From an uncultured Burkholderiales bacterium (lineage in GTDB: Bacteria > Pseudomonadota > Gammaproteobacteria > Burkholderiales > Burkholderiaceae_C), in NCBI GenBank assembly GCA_937897495.1, contig CALCBL010000664.1:1-9156 (forward strand): a stretch of DNA of 9,156 bases, read 5' to 3'. Numbering within the stretch: position 1 is the stretch's first letter; every line of letters starts with the position of its first letter. The notes beneath the pieces are model-generated. The model was given only the letters and a program-made list of their open reading frames with translations. It did no database searches and was not told where the DNA came from. The translations under genes were made by a program, and so were the position numbers. Shown piece by piece: positions 5,972 to 9,156 of this stretch.

Positions 5972-8019
5972 GCTTCAAACTCCACAATCACTTGGTCTAC
6001 TGTGAGTGACTCTCCTTGAGAGGCCATGATTTTTTTTACCACACCATCGTGCGCGGCAAACAGAATATTTTCCATCTTCATGGCTTCAATCACAGCCACG
6101 CGTTCGCCAGCTTGAACCTTTTGCCCAGCCGTTACGGCAATGTTGACCAACAAGCCTGGCATAGGGGACAACACGAACCGACTCATGTCGGGCGGTGTTT
6201 TGAAGGGCATCATTTGATGCAACTCAGCCATGCGGGGCGAAACGACAAGCGCTTCAATGCGGGTGCCGTTGTGTTGAACTTGCAAAGCCAAAGGATTTTT
6301 AGGTGTGCCACGCTCAACCTGAGCCGTAAATGGCTTGCCATTGACCGTGCCGCTAATTCGCACATCGTTCAGGCGCGAATGACTTTCAATAATGTAGTGG
6401 TTCTCACCCACCTTGATGATGGCTTTGCCGCTCTGACCGCGAAACTCGTCCACATGCACAGGGATGTAACGGTTTTCACCTTTGGCACCTAGCACCACCA
6501 CGCTGTAGTCATGGCCAATTTGCACATCGTAACCAGGCAGTTGACCACTCAGGTTGGCAGCACGTTCGCGTGATTTACGCCGAACAAATGCCGCCAAGGC
6601 GACCAAGAAATCGGGGTCATGGTGCGGCACGTCTTCAGCACGAAAACCATGCGCATAGTTTTCTGCAATGAAGCCCGTGTTGAAGTCGCCAGACACAAAC
6701 TTAGGATGGGCTAACAAAGCCGCTTGAAAAGGAATGTTGGAGCTGATGCCGCGAATTACAAAACCGTTGAGTGCTTCGCGCATTTTGGCAATGGCATCGT
6801 TTCGATCGGTGCCATGCACAATGAGCTTGGCAATCATGGAGTCGTAAAACATGGGAATCTCGCCGCCATCTTGCACGCCCGTGTCTACGCGCACACCCAA
6901 CAGGTCTTGGGTGTTGGACTGGAACATGGTTTGCACAGGCGTTTGGAAGCGCACCAATCGACCTGTAGAAGGCAAGAAATTGCGGAAAGGATCTTCTGCA
7001 TTGATACGGCACTCAATGGCCCAACCGTTGCGCTTCACATCGGCTTGCGTGATCGGCAATTTTTCGCCATTGGCCACACGGATCATCATCTCCACCAAGT
7101 CGATGCCCGTGATGGCTTCTGTTATGGGGTGCTCTACTTGCAAACGTGTATTCATTTCTAGGAAGTAGAAGCTTTGGTCTTTGCCCACCACAAACTCAAC
7201 TGTGCCGGCAGATTGGTACTGCACCGCTTTGGCCAAGGCTACGGCTTGCTCGCCCATCGCAATGCGCGTGGCATCGGTGATAAAAGGCGATGGCGCTTCT
7301 TCAATGACCTTTTGGTGACGGCGTTGAATAGAGCACTCACGCTCGTTCAAATAAATCACGTTGCCATGGCTGTCGCCCAAGACTTGAATTTCAATGTGCC
7401 TTGGTTCCTCTACAAATTTTTCAATGAACACGCGATCATCGCCAAACGAGTTAAGGGCTTCGTTTTTGCAGGACGTAAAACCTTCAAAGGCTTCTTTGTC
7501 GTTGGCTGCCACGCGCAGGCCTTTGCCACCGCCGCCTGCAGAGGCTTTGATCATGACGGGGTAGCCTATGCCTTTGGCAATTTCGACCGCGGCTTCTGCC
7601 GAGTCAATGGCATCGTTGTAACCAGGAATGGTGTTGACCTTGGCTTCGTTGGCCAACTTCTTAGACGCAATTTTGTCGCCCATGGCGGCAATGGAAAAGT
7701 GACGTGGGCCGATGAAGGCAATGCCCTCGTCTTCACAGCGTTTAGAAAATGCTTCGTTTTCAGACAAGAAGCCGTAGCCTGGGTGAATGGCTTGTGCGCC
7801 TGTGGCTTTGGCCGCGGCAATGATTTTGTCGGCCACCAAATAAGACTCGCGCGATGGCGCTGGGCCAATCAGCACAGCTTCGTCGGCCAGCAACACATGA
7901 CGGGCTTCTTTGTCGGCTTCAGAGTAAACGGCAACGGTGGCGATGCCCATTTTCTTGGCGGTGGCAATGACGCGGCATGCAATTTCACCGCGGTTGGCTA
8001 TCAAAATTTTGGTAAACAT
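5968..8019 (-). CDS. pccA: Propionyl-CoA (acyl-CoA) carboxylase alpha subunit, biotin carboxylase + BCCP
   Basis: PccA carboxylates its own biotin using ATP and bicarbonate, and PccB moves the CO2 to the acyl-CoA. The 683 residues suit the PccA/MccA class. Order: biotin carboxylase N-domain ([27 protein letters not shown] near 79-88), ATP-grasp with K158 and the Gly-rich loop GGGGKG (162-167), [12 protein letters not shown] (226-237), [11 protein letters not shown] (288-298; E288, N290 and R292 metal/catalytic), C-domain ECRINAEDP, a linking BT-type region (about 470-600) that contacts PccB, and the biotinyl domain with EAMKMEN. The biotinylated lysine is K648, 35 residues from the C-terminus, as is usual. 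The start is supported by AGGA 6 nt upstream. Adjacency to a PccB-type beta subunit argues for propionyl-CoA as substrate; methylcrotonyl- or geranyl-CoA are less likely. Confidence 0.95.
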   Translation of the reverse strand: MFTKILIANRGEIACRVIATAKKMGIATVAVYSEADKEARHVLLADEAVLIGPAPSRESYLVADKIIAAAKATGAQAIHPGYGFLSENEAFSKRCEDEGIAFIGPRHFSIAAMGDKIASKKLANEAKVNTIPGYNDAIDSAEAAVEIAKGIGYPVMIKASAGGGGKGLRVAANDKEAFEGFTSCKNEALNSFGDDRVFIEKFVEEPRHIEIQVLGDSHGNVIYLNERECSIQRRHQKVIEEAPSPFITDATRIAMGEQAVALAKAVQYQSAGTVEFVVGKDQSFYFLEMNTRLQVEHPITEAITGIDLVEMMIRVANGEKLPITQADVKRNGWAIECRINAEDPFRNFLPSTGRLVRFQTPVQTMFQSNTQDLLGVRVDTGVQDGGEIPMFYDSMIAKLIVHGTDRNDAIAKMREALNGFVIRGISSNIPFQAALLAHPKFVSGDFNTGFIAENYAHGFRAEDVPHHDPDFLVALAAFVRRKSRERAANLSGQLPGYDVQIGHDYSVVVLGAKGENRYIPVHVDEFRGQSGKAIIKVGENHYIIESHSRLNDVRISGTVNGKPFTAQVERGTPKNPLALQVQHNGTRIEALVVSPRMAELHQMMPFKTPPDMSRFVLSPMPGLLVNIAVTAGQKVQAGERVAVIEAMKMENILFAAHDGVVKKIMASQGESLTVDQVIVEFEA
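5980..5983 (-). promoter_or_regulatory. Ribosome binding site of the VOC gene, inside pccA
   Basis: GGAG on the minus strand ends 8 nt before ATG 5971, within the last codons of pccA. It supports reinitiation at the ATGA overlap. Confidence 0.6.
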
Positions 8020-8025
8020 ATTTTT

Positions 8026-8029
8026 TCCT
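8026..8029 (-). promoter_or_regulatory. Ribosome binding site of pccA
   Basis: AGGA on the minus strand lies 6 nt before ATG 8019. The 47-bp pccB-pccA gap otherwise shows no promoter or terminator, which is consistent with one transcript. Confidence 0.7.
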
Positions 8030-8066
8030 AATGGCGTTTTAGATCAAGCGTTGTCGGTCATTGCGC

Positions 8067-9156
8067 TTAAAGCGGAATGTTGCCGTGCTTGCGCCATGGG
8101 TTTTCAACCTTCTTGTCTTTCAACATGACCAACGAGCGGCAGATGCGTTTTCGTGTTTCGCTAGGTTGAATGACGTCATCAATAAAGCCGCGTGCCCCCG
8201 CTACAAAGGGGTTGGCAAAACGGTCTTTGTATTCGGCTTCGCGTGCAGCCAATTTCACAGGATCGTTTTTGTCATCGCGGAAAATAATTTCTACCGCACC
8301 CTTAGCACCCATCACCGCAATTTCTGCGTTAGGCCAGGCAAAGTTCACGTCGCCTCTGAGGTGCTTAGAGGCCATCACGTCATAAGCACCGCCATAGGCT
8401 TTGCGAGTAATGACCGTGATTTTGGGCACTGTGCACTCTGCGTAGGCGTAAAGCAATTTGGCGCCGTGCTTGATGATGCCGCCGTATTCTTGTGAAGTGC
8501 CAGGCATGAAACCAGGCACGTCTACAAAAGTGATGACTGGAATACTGAAGGCATCGCAGAAGCGCACAAAACGGGCCGCTTTGATCGAACTCTTAATGTC
8601 CAAGCAACCCGCCAACACCAAAGGTTGATTGGCCACAATGCCCACTGTTTGGCCGGCCATGCGGGCAAAACCAATCAGCATGTTTTTGGCATAGTCGGGC
8701 TGCAGCTCAAAGAAGTCACCGTCGTCTACGGTCTTCAAAATAAGCTCTTTCATGTCGTAGGCTTGGTTGGCGTTCAAAGGAACCAAGGTGTTCAAGCTTT
8801 TGTCCAGCCTGTCGGTAGGGTCGCCGCTGGCGCGCATCGGCGATTTTTCGCGGTTGTTCAGTGGCAGGTAGTTGTACAAACGACGCAACATGAGCAATGC
8901 TTCTACGTCGTTCTCAAAGGCCATGTCGGCCACACCGCTCTTGGTGGTGTGCGTTAATGCGCCGCCCAATTCTTCGGCGGTCACTTCTTCATGCGTCACT
9001 GTCTTCACCACTTCAGGGCCTGTGACAAACATGTAAGAGCTGTCTTTCACCATGAAAATAAAGTCGGTCATGGCCGGTGAATACACGGCACCACCGGCTG
9101 ATGGGCCCATGATCATGCTAATTTGAGGAATGACACCACTGGCCATGGCATTGCGC
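8067..9156 (-). CDS. pccB: Propionyl-CoA carboxylase beta subunit (5' end off the right edge)
   Basis: PccB is the carboxyltransferase that moves CO2 from biotin on PccA to propionyl-CoA, giving (S)-methylmalonyl-CoA. The 362 visible codons run to TAA (8069-8067); about 150 N-terminal residues of a usual roughly 510-aa subunit lie beyond the edge. The visible part follows human PCCB closely: [18 protein letters not shown] then [13 protein letters not shown] (first oxyanion-type loop, about 9075-9110), [48 protein letters not shown] (second loop, about 8480-8525), [24 protein letters not shown], and the C-terminal [10 protein letters not shown] typical of PCC-type beta subunits. This ending is the best evidence in the window that the substrate is propionyl-CoA. 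The promoter must lie outside the window. Confidence 0.96.
   Translation of the reverse strand, partial: RNAMASGVIPQISMIMGPSAGGAVYSPAMTDFIFMVKDSSYMFVTGPEVVKTVTHEEVTAEELGGALTHTTKSGVADMAFENDVEALLMLRRLYNYLPLNNREKSPMRASGDPTDRLDKSLNTLVPLNANQAYDMKELILKTVDDGDFFELQPDYAKNMLIGFARMAGQTVGIVANQPLVLAGCLDIKSSIKAARFVRFCDAFSIPVITFVDVPGFMPGTSQEYGGIIKHGAKLLYAYAECTVPKITVITRKAYGGAYDVMASKHLRGDVNFAWPNAEIAVMGAKGAVEIIFRDDKNDPVKLAAREAEYKDRFANPFVAGARGFIDDVIQPSETRKRICRSLVMLKDKKVENPWRKHGNIPL

Noticed and set aside
7174..8031. A 285-codon open frame on the plus strand opposite pccA
   Set aside because: It runs antisense to a clearly conserved biotin carboxylase domain, shows no recognisable motif, and is the sort of shadow frame that codon bias produces opposite a real gene.
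1..9156. Mobile element, defence system, CRISPR array, tRNA or genomic-island boundary
   Set aside because: All but about 320 bp is accounted for by six recognisable metabolic or repair genes and one VOC-family gene; no transposase, integrase, direct-repeat array or tRNA-like fold was seen.

Overview
The window looks like an ordinary stretch of a betaproteobacterial chromosome, most likely Burkholderiales and probably Comamonadaceae. The reasons are a UvrB of the Burkholderiales type, an intracellular polyhydroxybutyrate (PHB) depolymerase very close to Cupriavidus PhaZ1, an orphan soluble RnfB-like ferredoxin, and a pccB-pccA-VOC cluster. Base composition and codon use look even throughout. 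I see no mobile element, RNA gene, CRISPR array or broken gene.

Layout. Bases 1-2079 (minus) hold almost all of uvrB, and its last few codons lie off the left edge. A 142-bp divergent spacer with three perfect dyads separates it from tyrB (2222-3418, plus), a class I aromatic/aspartate aminotransferase. A 124-bp spacer with a strong 18-bp dyad over a possible -10 element leads to phaZ (3543-4892, plus). The stop of phaZ overlaps the GTG start of rnfB (4889-5473, plus) by 4 bp. After only 6 bp, the minus-strand cluster converges on rnfB. Read in its own direction, that cluster is pccB (9156-8067, 5' end off the right edge), a 47-bp gap, pccA (8019-5968), a 4-bp ATGA overlap, and a VOC-fold gene (5971-5480).

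How the genes work together. PccB and PccA form a biotin-dependent acyl-CoA carboxylase, best read as propionyl-CoA carboxylase making (S)-methylmalonyl-CoA. The coupled VOC protein is a candidate methylmalonyl-CoA epimerase, but its predicted metal ligands differ from the classical set. PhaZ mobilises stored PHB. RnfB is translationally coupled to PhaZ and would move electrons through three predicted [4Fe-4S] sites. TyrB (amino-acid metabolism) and UvrB (nucleotide excision repair) are housekeeping neighbours.

I found no clearly new system. The items most worth a second look are the Lys/Ala/Pro-rich C-terminal tail on PhaZ, the palindrome over the phaZ promoter with a partial PhaR-like match, the phaZ-rnfB coupling, and the unusual metal site of the VOC protein.
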